Shown: positions 1 to 8,429 of the stretch, piece after piece
How positions within the stretch are numbered: the stretch's first letter is position 1
Layout: each line of letters opens with the position of its first letter
NCBI RefSeq assembly: GCF_028435365.1
Contig: NZ_JAGTJJ010000063.1
Span: forward strand, 1 to 58,790
From: Polyangium jinanense
GTDB taxonomy: Bacteria; Myxococcota; Polyangia; Polyangiales; Polyangiaceae
Direction: 5' to 3'
DNA: 58,790 bases
Notes under the pieces: generated by a model
Seen by the model: the letters and a program-made list of their open reading frames with translations, nothing else
What the model was told of the DNA's origin: nothing
Database searches by the model: none
Translations under genes and position numbers: made by a program

Positions 1-1
1 G

Positions 2-3000
2 CTCGAAGCGCTGGTCGCGTGTATGCTCGCGAAGGATCCGGCCGATCGGCTCGTCGATGCGGGGGAGGTCGCCGAGGCGCTTGCCTGTCTCGATGCGCGT
101 GATGCTTGCTCGTCGCTCTCCGACGCGCCGCCCGCGGAGGCCATGACGAGGAGCGAGCTGCGATTGCTGAGTATCGTCGCCGTGGGCGCGCCGGTCGAAG
201 ACATTGACGCCGAGCACACGATCGCGCGCCAAGAGGTCCTGGAATCGGCCGCGGATCCGTTCGGCGCGCGTGTCGAATGGCTGGCGGACGGCTCGATGCT
301 GGCCGTCTTCATGCATGCAGCAAGCGCCTCCGATGTGGCGGCGCGCGCCGCTCGTTGTGCCCTCCGGCTGCGCCTCTGCGCCCCGGAAGCGGCCATCGCG
401 GTCGCGACAGGGCTCGGCGAGGTCGAGGAGGCGCTGCCGGTCGGACAGGTCCTCGAGCGGGCCGCCGCGCTCCTGCGCGCGGCGGGGCGCTGGGTGCGCG
501 TCGACGAGGTGACCGCGGGGCTCTTCGACGCGCGTTTCGTGGTGGTGCGTAGGCCGAGCGGGATCGAGCTTCACCGCGAGGAGGAGGTCAGCAGGGCGGC
601 GCGCACGCTGCTCGGCAAACCGAGTCCGTTCGTGGGGCGCGGACGAGAAAAGCGCATCCTGCTCGACCTGCTCGACGAATCCGTCGGCGAGGGCATCGCG
701 CGCGCCGTGCTCGTGACCGGGCCGCCTGGAATTGGAAAGTCCCGTCTTCGCCAGGAGTTCGTTCACGCGGCCTTCCAGCGCCATCCAAAGGTCGAGGTGT
801 GGATCGGGCGCGGCGACGCGATCAGCAAAGGATCGGCGTTTTCCCTCGCTGGTTCGGCGCTGCGTCATGCATTCGCGATCGTGGGCCACGAGCCGATCGA
901 GGAGCGAAGGCGGAAGCTCACCGAGCGGGTCGCGCGTCACGTGGCCGAGCCCGAGGTCCGCCACGTGGCCGGGTTTCTCGGCGAAATGACGGGCACGCCC
1001 TTCCCCGACGAGGAGAGCGCCAAACTCCGCGCCGCGCGCCTCGATGCGCGGCTCATGGCCGACCAGATCCAATTCTCCTTCCGGCAATTCATGGCCGCCG
1101 CGTGTGGCGCGCATCCGGTCTTGCTCGTCCTCGAAGACCTGCACTGGGGCGATCTTCCCTCGGTGAAGCTCGTCGATGCGGCGTTGCGGGACATCGCCGG
1201 CAAGCCGCTCGTCGTGGCGGCGTTCGGTCGGCCCGAGGTGCACGACGTTTTTCCGAAGGTATGGGCCGAGCGTGGGTTGTCCGAGATTCGCCTGGGCGAG
1301 CTGACCCCACGGGCCGCGGCGGAGCTCGCCCGGAGCGCGCTCGGAGATACGGAACCTCGTACGATCGCGCAAATCGTGAAGCGCGCCGCGGGGCATCCAT
1401 TTTTCCTGGAGGAGCTCATCCGGGCGGTGGCCGAGGGGCGCGGGGAGCAATTGCCGGAGACGGTGCTGGCGATGGTCGAGGCGCGCCTCGCCGCCCTCCC
1501 CGCAGGTGCGCGGCGCGTGCTGCGGGCGGCCAGCGTCTTCGGGGATGTCTTCTGGTGCGGCGGCGTGGGGCACCTGCTCGGTGGTAGGGACGAGGCGCTG
1601 CGTGCGCACGATTGGCTGGACCTGCTGGCCGCGCGCGAGGTCCTGCAGCGCAGCGAGACGAGCCGGTTTCCGGGAGAGGAGCAGTATTCGTTCCGGCATT
1701 CGCTCCTGCGGGAGGGCGCGTATGCGATGCTGACGGAGCCCGACCGCGTCCTCGGGCATCGGCTCGCCGGGGAGTGGCTCGTGCAATGGGGCGAAAGCGA
1801 CGCGTTGCGCCTGGCCGAGCATTTCGAGCGGGGCAAGAGGCCCGAGCGCGCGGCGGAGTGGTATCTCGCGGCGGCAAGGCAGATGCTTCAGGGGGCGGAT
1901 CTGCGTGGTGCCATCGATTGCGCAGAGCGAGGCCTCGGCTGCGGAGCCTCAGGGGAGCTGCGCGCATGGCTCTTGTACGTCCGCAGCGGGGCGTATGCGT
2001 GGAGATGGGACTGGACGTATGTCGCGACGAGTATGGCGGAGATCCTGCGCTTGGCCACGCCACGCACGCCGCTCTGGATGATGGCCATGGCAGGCAAGCT
2101 CGCGAGCGCGCTGATGCTCCCAGCGTCCATCGTGCGCAGAGACGACGTGCAGGCGCTCGTCGACCTCGAGCCGGGTCCGGAGAGCGTGCGGCAATTCGTC
2201 TTCGTCCTCGGGCTCGCCTGGGAAACCTTGATGCAGCAAGGCAGGCGTGACCTGGCCCAGCTTTGCGCGGCGCGAATGGAGCAGATCGGAAGCCCCATCT
2301 CGGCGGACGATCCCGCGGTCCGGGGCAGGCTGTACGCGTCGCGAAGCGTGACACTTTTCCAGGAGGGTGATTTCTGGGGAAGCTTGGAGGCTGCAAGAAC
2401 CGCCATCGCGAGTTCCGAGGAGGCCGGCGAGCGGCAGCATGTGGCGGGGGTCCGCGCGCTCCTCGCCCTGGATTACCTGTACCTCGGGGCGTACGCGCGC
2501 GCGGAGCAGGAAGCACGCGACCTGCTCCAGATGGGCGAGGCGTCCACGATCTATGCGGTAAACGGGCGGTGTGTCTTGGCCAGTGCGCTCGCGGAGCGCG
2601 GGGCCCTGGAGGAGGCGCGCCAGCTGGCAGAGAGCGTCCGGGATTCCCTGGTCACGCGGGGCAGCAGCCATTACGAATGCGTCGCCCGGGTGACGCTGGC
2701 CGTCGTGCTTCTTCGCTCCGGTGATCTCGACGCGGCGGAGCGCGAGGCGCGCGCGGCCGCCGAGGTTCTCTCGAGCACCGCTCCCTGGCGCACGGCGGTG
2801 GACGCGACGCTCGCGGCCATTCTCCTCCTGCAGCGACGCGCAGACGAGGCACTGCACCTCCTCGAGGCGGCCGTGCAGCATGACGCGAGCGGCGGCGGAC
2901 CTTTTGAAGTGGCATTGCGCCTCGCCCACGCCGAGGCGCTGCACGCGACGGGCGACCACGCCCGCGCACGGGCCCTGCTGCTCGAGACCCGCGACCTTTT

Positions 3001-3118
3001 GTTCTCGCGCGCGGCAAAGATCGAGGACCCCGAGCTACGCCGGAGCTTCCTCGAAAATGTCACCAAGAACGCCCGCATCCTCGCCCTGGCTGCCGCCTGG
3101 GAGCGAGACGCCGCTTAG
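2..3118 (+). CDS. Ser/Thr kinase-AAA ATPase-TPR protein, 3' part (first tandem copy)
   Basis: The reading frame is open from the window edge, so the start and most of the kinase domain lie upstream. What remains begins with the last kinase helices (LEALVACMLAKDPADRL), followed by a cyclase-homology region that seems degenerate, a P-loop ATPase (Walker A GPPGIGKSR near 719-745; Walker B LLVLEDLHWGD near 1120-1153) and a long helical TPR-like C-terminus. It is closely similar to the next gene throughout the kinase/ATPase part, while the TPR part (about 1960-2900) has drifted. By family knowledge such proteins are cytoplasmic signalling ATPases related to PknK/MalT-type STAND proteins; the ligand is unknown. 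The stop is TAG, 98 bases before the next start. Confidence 0.85.
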   Translation, partial: LEALVACMLAKDPADRLVDAGEVAEALACLDARDACSSLSDAPPAEAMTRSELRLLSIVAVGAPVEDIDAEHTIARQEVLESAADPFGARVEWLADGSMLAVFMHAASASDVAARAARCALRLRLCAPEAAIAVATGLGEVEEALPVGQVLERAAALLRAAGRWVRVDEVTAGLFDARFVVVRRPSGIELHREEEVSRAARTLLGKPSPFVGRGREKRILLDLLDESVGEGIARAVLVTGPPGIGKSRLRQEFVHAAFQRHPKVEVWIGRGDAISKGSAFSLAGSALRHAFAIVGHEPIEERRRKLTERVARHVAEPEVRHVAGFLGEMTGTPFPDEESAKLRAARLDARLMADQIQFSFRQFMAAACGAHPVLLVLEDLHWGDLPSVKLVDAALRDIAGKPLVVAAFGRPEVHDVFPKVWAERGLSEIRLGELTPRAAAELARSALGDTEPRTIAQIVKRAAGHPFFLEELIRAVAEGRGEQLPETVLAMVEARLAALPAGARRVLRAASVFGDVFWCGGVGHLLGGRDEALRAHDWLDLLAAREVLQRSETSRFPGEEQYSFRHSLLREGAYAMLTEPDRVLGHRLAGEWLVQWGESDALRLAEHFERGKRPERAAEWYLAAARQMLQGADLRGAIDCAERGLGCGASGELRAWLLYVRSGAYAWRWDWTYVATSMAEILRLATPRTPLWMMAMAGKLASALMLPASIVRRDDVQALVDLEPGPESVRQFVFVLGLAWETLMQQGRRDLAQLCAARMEQIGSPISADDPAVRGRLYASRSVTLFQEGDFWGSLEAARTAIASSEEAGERQHVAGVRALLALDYLYLGAYARAEQEARDLLQMGEASTIYAVNGRCVLASALAERGALEEARQLAESVRDSLVTRGSSHYECVARVTLAVVLLRSGDLDAAEREARAAAEVLSSTAPWRTAVDATLAAILLLQRRADEALHLLEAAVQHDASGGGPFEVALRLAHAEALHATGDHARARALLLETRDLLFSRAAKIEDPELRRSFLENVTKNARILALAAAWERDAA

Positions 3119-3216
3119 CTTTGGGACCTGAAGAAGCGAGCTGCGAAGGAGTGCAAGCGCCTCTTCGTATGCCATCTCCCGCGCGTGACCTTAGGTTGCT
3201 CCGCACAGGAGAGCGC

Positions 3217-6200
3217 ATGCAGGCGGGGGACGTCATCGACGATCGATTCGTCATCGAGCGGGTCGCCGGCTCGGGGGGAATGGGCTCGGTGTTCCGGGCG
3301 CACGACCGCCTGTCCGGCGGGCCGGTGGCCGTCAAGGTGCTCCATGACCGGGAGCCCCGCGATATCGCGCGTTTCGATATGGAGGCGCGTGTGCTCGCCG
3401 GGCTCGATCATCCGGGCATCGTCCGGTATGTCACGCACGGTGTGACCCGTGCGGGCGAGCCCTTCCTCGCCATGGAATGGCTCGCGGGAGAGGAGCTCGG
3501 CGCGCGACTCTCGCGCGGGAGGCTCACGATCGAGGAGAGCGTCGCCGTCCTCGGCGCGGCGGCCTCGGCCCTCGCGACGGCGCATTCGCGTGGCGTGGTA
3601 CACCGCGATATCAAGCCGAGCAACGTCTTCCTCGTGGATGGCGCGCTGGATCGGGTGAAGTTGCTCGATTTTGGTCTCGCGCGTTTCCCGCTTTCGCCAC
3701 GGTTCACGCGGACGGGCGTCGTGCTGGGGACGCCGAGCTACATGGCGCCCGAGCAGGCGCGAGGCGCGCCGTCGCTCGACGCGCGCGTCGATGTGTTCGC
3801 GCTCGGCGCTGTGCTGTTCGAGTGCTTGACCGGGCAGCCCGCATTTCAGGGCGAGCACGTCATGGCCATCCTGGCGAAGGTCTTGCTCGAGGATCCACCG
3901 CCCTTGCGAAAGCTCCGGCCCGAGGCATCGGTGCGGCTCGAAGCGCTGGTCGCGTGTATGCTCGCGAAAGATCCGGCCGATCGGCTCGCCGATGCGGGGG
4001 AGGTCGCGGAGGCGCTTGCCTGTCTCGATGCGCGTCATGCTTGGTCGTGGCTCTCCGAGGTGCCGCCCGCGGAGGCGCTGACGAGGAGCGAGCAACGATT
4101 GCTGAGTATCGTCGCCGTCGGCGCGCTGGCCGAGGAGGACGTCGAATCCACGCGCACCCGCCGAGAGGCGTTGGAGTCGGCCGCGAAGACGTTCGGCGCG
4201 CGTGTCGAATGGCTGGCGGACGGCTCGATGCTGGCGGTCTTCATGAATGCTGCGAGCGCGTCGGATGTGGCGGCGCGGGCGGCACGATGCGCGCTCCAGA
4301 TGCGCCTGCGCGTGCCGGACGCGCCCGTTGCGATCGCGACCGGCCTCGGCGAGGTCGCGGAGGCTTTGCCGATCGGACAGGTCCTCGATCGGGCCGCCGT
4401 GCTCCTGCGCGCGGCGGGGCGCTGGGTGCTCGTCGACGAGGTGACCGCGGGGCTCTTCGACGCGCGTTTCGTGGTGGTGCGTGGGCCGAGCGGGATCGAG
4501 CTTCACCGCGAGGAGGAGATCAGCGCGGCGGCACGCACGCTGCTCGGCAAACCGAGCCCGTTCGTGGGGCGCACGCGAGAACTGCGCATTCTGCTCGATC
4601 TCCTCGACGAATCCGTCGGCGAGAGCGTCGCGCGCGCGGTACTCGTGACCGGGCCGCCTGGAATCGGAAAGTCCCGTCTTCGCCAGGAATTCGTTTACGC
4701 GGCCTTCCAGCACCATCCAGAGGTCAATGTGTGGATCGGGCGCGGCGACGCGATGAGCAAAGGATCGGCGTTTGCCCTCGCTGGCTCGGCGTTGCGTCAT
4801 GCGTTCGCGGTCGCGGGCCACGAGTCCATCGACGAGCGCAGGCGCAAGCTTGCCGAGCGGGTCGCGCGCCACGTGGCCGAGCCCGAGGTCCGCCACGTGG
4901 CTGCGTTTCTCGGTGAGATGACGGGCACGCCCTTCCCCGACGACGACAGCGCCAAGCTCCGCGCCGCGCGTCTCGACGCGCGGCTCATGGCCGATCAGAT
5001 TCAAAACTCCTTTCGGCAGTTCATGGCGGCCGAGTGCCGTGCGCACCCGGTGTTGCTCGTCCTCGAGGATCTGCACTGGGGCGATCTTCCCTCGGTGAAG
5101 CTCGTCGACGCGGCGTTGCGGGACCTCGCAGGCAAGCCGCTCGTCGTGGCAGCGTTCGGTCGGCCCGAGGTGCACGACGTGTTTCCCAAGGTATGGGCCG
5201 AGCGGGGGTTGTCCGAGATTCGCCTGGGCGAGCTGACCCCACGTGCCGCGGAGGAGCTCGCTCGAAGTGCGCTCGGGACGACGGCCGAGCCTCGGACGAT
5301 CGCGCGGATCGTGAAGCGCGCCGCGGGCCATCCGTTTTTCCTGGAGGAGCTCATCCGAGCGGTGGCCGAGGGGCGCGGAGAGCAATTGCCGGAGACCGTG
5401 CTGGCGATGGTCGAGGCGCGCCTTGCCGCCCTCTCCTCCGATGCGCGGCGTGTGCTGCGCGCGGCCAGCGTATTCGGAGATGTCTTCTGGTGCGGCGGCG
5501 TGGAGCACCTGCTCGGCGGGGGGGACGAGGCGCGGTGCGCGCACGATTGGCTCGAGATGCTGGCCACGCGCGAGGTGTTGCAGCGGAGCGAGGCGAGCAG
5601 GTTTCCGGGGGAGGAAGAGTATTCGTTCCGGCATTCGCTCTTGCGGGAGGGCGCCTATGGTATGCTGACGGAGCCCGATCGAACCCTCGGACATCGGCTC
5701 GTGGGGGAGTGGCTCGTGCAATGGGGCGAGGGCGACGCGTTGCGCCTGGCGGAGCATTTCGAGCGGGGAAAGAGTCAGGAGCGCGCGGCGGAGTGGTATC
5801 TCGCGGCGGCCAGGCAGATGCTCCAGGCCAATGACCTGCATGGAGCGGTTACCTGCACCGAGCGTGGCCTCGGCTGCGGCGCATCTGGGAGGCTGCGCAC
5901 GGAGCTCTTTCTCGTCCGGGGCGAAGCTCAAGGGACGAGCGGCGATTGGGCGGCGTTAGGGTCGAGCATGGCCGCGCTCGACCTGTGCGAGATTGCTCCA
6001 GGCGATTCGCTCTGGGCCCTGGCAATCGCAGGAAAGGTCATTTGGGCCGTGGTGAGCGGGAGATCCAGGGAGCTCTCCGAGGACATCCGAGCCCTCCTCG
6101 AGGTGGAGGCGAGCCCTGAGAGCGTGCGCACCCTCGTGGACGCCATCGCGTATGTCCATGAAGCCTTGATGATCGTCAGCAGCAGGCATGACCACGCAAG

Positions 6201-7065
6201 GCTCTGCGCGGCGCGGATGGAGCAGCTCGGTAGCCCCATCGCGGTGCACGATCCCGTGGTTCGGGGCAGGCTCTACGAGGTGCGCAGCTCGGAGCTTTTC
6301 TTCGAGGGGAATTCCTGGGGAAGCCTGGAAGCTGCACGAGCTGCCATTGCGAGCTACGAAGAGGCCGGCGACCGGCGGCACGCGGCGAGGACCCGTCTGC
6401 GCGTCGCGAGAAATTTGTTGTGCATGGGGGCGTACGCCCGCGCTGAAGAGGAGTTGCGTAGCGTGCTGGTGGACAACGAGGGGGCCGTTGCTTTCGAGGG
6501 GAGGTGTTCTCTGGCCCTGGCGCTCGCGGCGCAGGGGGCCCTGGAGGAGGCACGCGCGACGCTGGCCGATGTCGGGGGACTCGATCTCGTGCGCAACAAT
6601 CCCTATTATGAAGGCATCACCAGAGTGACACTGGCCAGCGTTCTCCGTGGGTCCGGTGAGCTCGACGCGGCGGAGCGCGAGGTGCGCGCGGGCATGGAGA
6701 TCCTCTCGCGCTTGGGTACTTCTCGGTGGTACTTCGAGACGAGGGCGACGCTCGCGGCCGTCCTCGTCAGGCAGCAGCGCGCGGACGAAGCGTTGCGCCT
6801 CTTCGAGGATGCGGCCGAGAAGTACGACGCGAGCGGCGGGGGAAGACCTTTTGAAATGGCCCTGTGCCTCACCCGCGCCGAGGCGCTGCACGCGACAGGC
6901 AACCACGCCCGCGCGCGGGCCCTGCTACTCGACACCCGAGACCTCTTGCTATCACGCGCGGCGACGATCGACGACCCCGAGCTGCGCCGGAGCTTCCTCG
7001 AAAACGTCCCCGAGAACGCGCGCATCCTCGCCCTCGCTGCCGCCTGGGAGAAAGACGCCGCTTAG
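3217..7065 (+). CDS. Ser/Thr protein kinase with cyclase-like, AAA ATPase and TPR domains
   Basis: This 1282-residue protein starts at ATG 3217, chosen because AGGAG lies 5 bases upstream and the kinase fold begins at once; an upstream in-frame start at 3121 lacks such a site. The kinase domain (about 1-265) is complete: glycine loop GSGGMGSVF, Lys40 in VAVKVL, HRDIKPSN with Asp131, DFG Asp151, APE Glu179. Residues about 290-430 resemble a class III cyclase domain (LLSIVAVGA, DGSMLAVF, ATGLGEV) but lack the usual metal-binding Asp pattern, so they are probably regulatory. Walker A GPPGIGKSR starts at 479 and Walker B ends near Asp618. The rest is helical and TPR-like. Predicted role: a cytoplasmic signal-transducing kinase/ATPase. 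Substrates are unknown. Confidence 0.92.
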   Translation: MQAGDVIDDRFVIERVAGSGGMGSVFRAHDRLSGGPVAVKVLHDREPRDIARFDMEARVLAGLDHPGIVRYVTHGVTRAGEPFLAMEWLAGEELGARLSRGRLTIEESVAVLGAAASALATAHSRGVVHRDIKPSNVFLVDGALDRVKLLDFGLARFPLSPRFTRTGVVLGTPSYMAPEQARGAPSLDARVDVFALGAVLFECLTGQPAFQGEHVMAILAKVLLEDPPPLRKLRPEASVRLEALVACMLAKDPADRLADAGEVAEALACLDARHAWSWLSEVPPAEALTRSEQRLLSIVAVGALAEEDVESTRTRREALESAAKTFGARVEWLADGSMLAVFMNAASASDVAARAARCALQMRLRVPDAPVAIATGLGEVAEALPIGQVLDRAAVLLRAAGRWVLVDEVTAGLFDARFVVVRGPSGIELHREEEISAAARTLLGKPSPFVGRTRELRILLDLLDESVGESVARAVLVTGPPGIGKSRLRQEFVYAAFQHHPEVNVWIGRGDAMSKGSAFALAGSALRHAFAVAGHESIDERRRKLAERVARHVAEPEVRHVAAFLGEMTGTPFPDDDSAKLRAARLDARLMADQIQNSFRQFMAAECRAHPVLLVLEDLHWGDLPSVKLVDAALRDLAGKPLVVAAFGRPEVHDVFPKVWAERGLSEIRLGELTPRAAEELARSALGTTAEPRTIARIVKRAAGHPFFLEELIRAVAEGRGEQLPETVLAMVEARLAALSSDARRVLRAASVFGDVFWCGGVEHLLGGGDEARCAHDWLEMLATREVLQRSEASRFPGEEEYSFRHSLLREGAYGMLTEPDRTLGHRLVGEWLVQWGEGDALRLAEHFERGKSQERAAEWYLAAARQMLQANDLHGAVTCTERGLGCGASGRLRTELFLVRGEAQGTSGDWAALGSSMAALDLCEIAPGDSLWALAIAGKVIWAVVSGRSRELSEDIRALLEVEASPESVRTLVDAIAYVHEALMIVSSRHDHARLCAARMEQLGSPIAVHDPVVRGRLYEVRSSELFFEGNSWGSLEAARAAIASYEEAGDRRHAARTRLRVARNLLCMGAYARAEEELRSVLVDNEGAVAFEGRCSLALALAAQGALEEARATLADVGGLDLVRNNPYYEGITRVTLASVLRGSGELDAAEREVRAGMEILSRLGTSRWYFETRATLAAVLVRQQRADEALRLFEDAAEKYDASGGGRPFEMALCLTRAEALHATGNHARARALLLDTRDLLLSRAATIDDPELRRSFLENVPENARILALAAAWEKDAA

Positions 7066-7070
7066 CTCGT

Positions 7071-7089
7071 CCGCGGAAGACATCCGCGG
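7071..7089 (+). terminator. Hairpin after the kinase gene
   Basis: CCGCGGA and TCCGCGG form a 7-bp stem with a 5-base loop, 6 bases after the kinase stop codon. No T-run follows, so intrinsic termination is uncertain. Confidence 0.3.
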
Positions 7090-7193
7090 GTGAGAGCGAG
7101 CCGCATCACCAAATTTCCCATCCGCGACCCCCGCGAAGCCGTCCCGCGCCCAAAAATCCGCCTCCCGCCCCCCGCGCCGCCGCCCTCTCCCGA

Positions 7194-7370
7194 ACGGAAC
7201 GCCCGATCGACCCCCGCGCCCCCGCCGTGCCGGAACGGAACGCCCGATCGACCCCCGCGCAGCCGCCGTTTCGCCGACGGAACACCCGATCGACCCCCGC
7301 GAAGCCGATTTTTCGCCGACGGAACCCCTGATCGACCCCCGCGAAGCCGACTTTCCGTTGACGGAACGCC
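7194..7370. repeat. Four tandem copies of a ~42-bp GC-rich unit
   Basis: The 452-base gap between the kinase gene and the next CDS holds about four head-to-tail units. Each has the form GGAAC-xCCCGATCGACCCCCGCG-xxGCCG-(T-rich)-CCGACG. The anchor CCCGATCG starts near 7202, 7243 and 7285, and a CCTGATCG variant lies near 7328, giving a 41-42 base period. All six frames are open in places, but none gives a credible protein. The flanks (7090-7193 and 7371-7517) show no gene. Confidence 0.7.
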
Positions 7371-7517
7371 TCCGCGAGCGTCGGGATCGTGCCTCCCATC
7401 CCGCGGAACACCTTCGCGAGGCGTCCGAGCTGGACAGTTTGGGACCTGGACTCGTAAGCTGCCCCCCTCGAAGCCCGGCTCTGGAAGCTCGGGCGCGTTC
7501 CGTGAGGGAGGTTGTTC

Positions 7518-8306
7518 GTGGCGAAGAAGTCGAGGCAGGTCGATAACCGCATTCAATCGAGCGGGCACGTCATCAACGCGGCAAAGACGCACGCCGAGCA
7601 GGCCGCCGAGAAGCTCGCGGCGCGCGCGATTTCCGTGCAAGGGGCGAATACGAAAGCAACGAAGGAGGTGTTTCACATCCTCCTCGCGTTCTTGACGGAT
7701 ACCCTCGGCGCCTCGGCCCGGTCCCTCGATCAAGCGGAGCTGCGTGTCCTCGCGGAGCGCGCCGACGACGTCGGCGTGCGCGAGGGGCGCGACACGGCCG
7801 CCGCGGACCTTCTGCGCGCCGCCGTGCGCGTCAAATCGATGGTCTCGGACGCGCTCGGCACCGGCGGGCTCCACACCTATGGTCTCGCGGGAGAGACGCC
7901 GCGCGCGCCCCGCGAGCTCGCGAGCCACGCGCGGAGCGTGTCGGACCTGATGACGAACAAGCCCTTTCTGGTCACCGTCGAGGGCGTGACCTTCGACAGC
8001 GCCGCCATGGCCGCGACGCTGGACGCCAAGGCCAATGTCCTCGATCAAGCCCTCGCGACCATGCTGCGCGAGGAGCAGGAGCTCGCCGATCAGCTCGGCC
8101 GTCGCGATCGCCAGGTGCTCGCGTGGATCGAGGACCACCAGGGCACCGCCGACACCCTCGTCGGTCTTTTCCGCCTGGCCGGTCGTAAAGACCTCTCCGA
8201 GCGGGTGCGCCCGACGAACCGCGCGCTCGCTGGCGAGGAGATCACGCCGTCCGCCGAGACGACGACGAGCGAGGATCCGTCGGGCGGCGGACCGGTGCAG
8301 GGGTAG
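7518..8306 (+). CDS. Hypothetical alpha-helical protein
   Basis: This 262-residue protein starts at GTG 7518 (M)AKKSRQVDN, 6 bases after AGGGAGG; a TTG two codons upstream is possible. It is predicted cytoplasmic, with no signal peptide or membrane segment. The sequence is mostly helical, rich in Ala, Arg and Glu, with a hydrophobic stretch EVFHILLAFLTDTLGASA near residue 50 and an acidic, Gly/Pro/Thr-rich tail. I do not recognise a family. Third-position GC and a good ribosome site support a real gene. It stands alone, between a repeat tract and a repeat-built lipoprotein. Confidence 0.75.
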   Translation: MAKKSRQVDNRIQSSGHVINAAKTHAEQAAEKLAARAISVQGANTKATKEVFHILLAFLTDTLGASARSLDQAELRVLAERADDVGVREGRDTAAADLLRAAVRVKSMVSDALGTGGLHTYGLAGETPRAPRELASHARSVSDLMTNKPFLVTVEGVTFDSAAMAATLDAKANVLDQALATMLREEQELADQLGRRDRQVLAWIEDHQGTADTLVGLFRLAGRKDLSERVRPTNRALAGEEITPSAETTTSEDPSGGGPVQG

Positions 8307-8373
8307 TGCACGCGGCGGCGGCTGGCACGAAATGACAAAACTTGTGGGGCGATCCGCCGTCTTGGGCAAAGCT

Positions 8374-8388
8374 CTGGGGCAAAGCCCC
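8374..8388. repeat. Solitary hairpin like the outer arm of the composite repeat
   Basis: CTGGGGCAAAGCCCC matches, in reverse complement, the outermost hairpin of the composite element at 58488 onward. Only this arm is present in the 123-base gap, so it may be a remnant or chance similarity. Confidence 0.35.
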
Positions 8389-8429
8389 GCTCCCCATCTT
8401 CTTACGCCTTCGGATCACGAGGACCGCGA

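Noticed and set aside
3115..5931. Very long open frame on the minus strand opposite the second kinase gene
   Set aside because: It is antisense to a gene with full kinase and ATPase motifs; its translation is Arg/His/Leu-rich with no domain. High GC makes such frames common.
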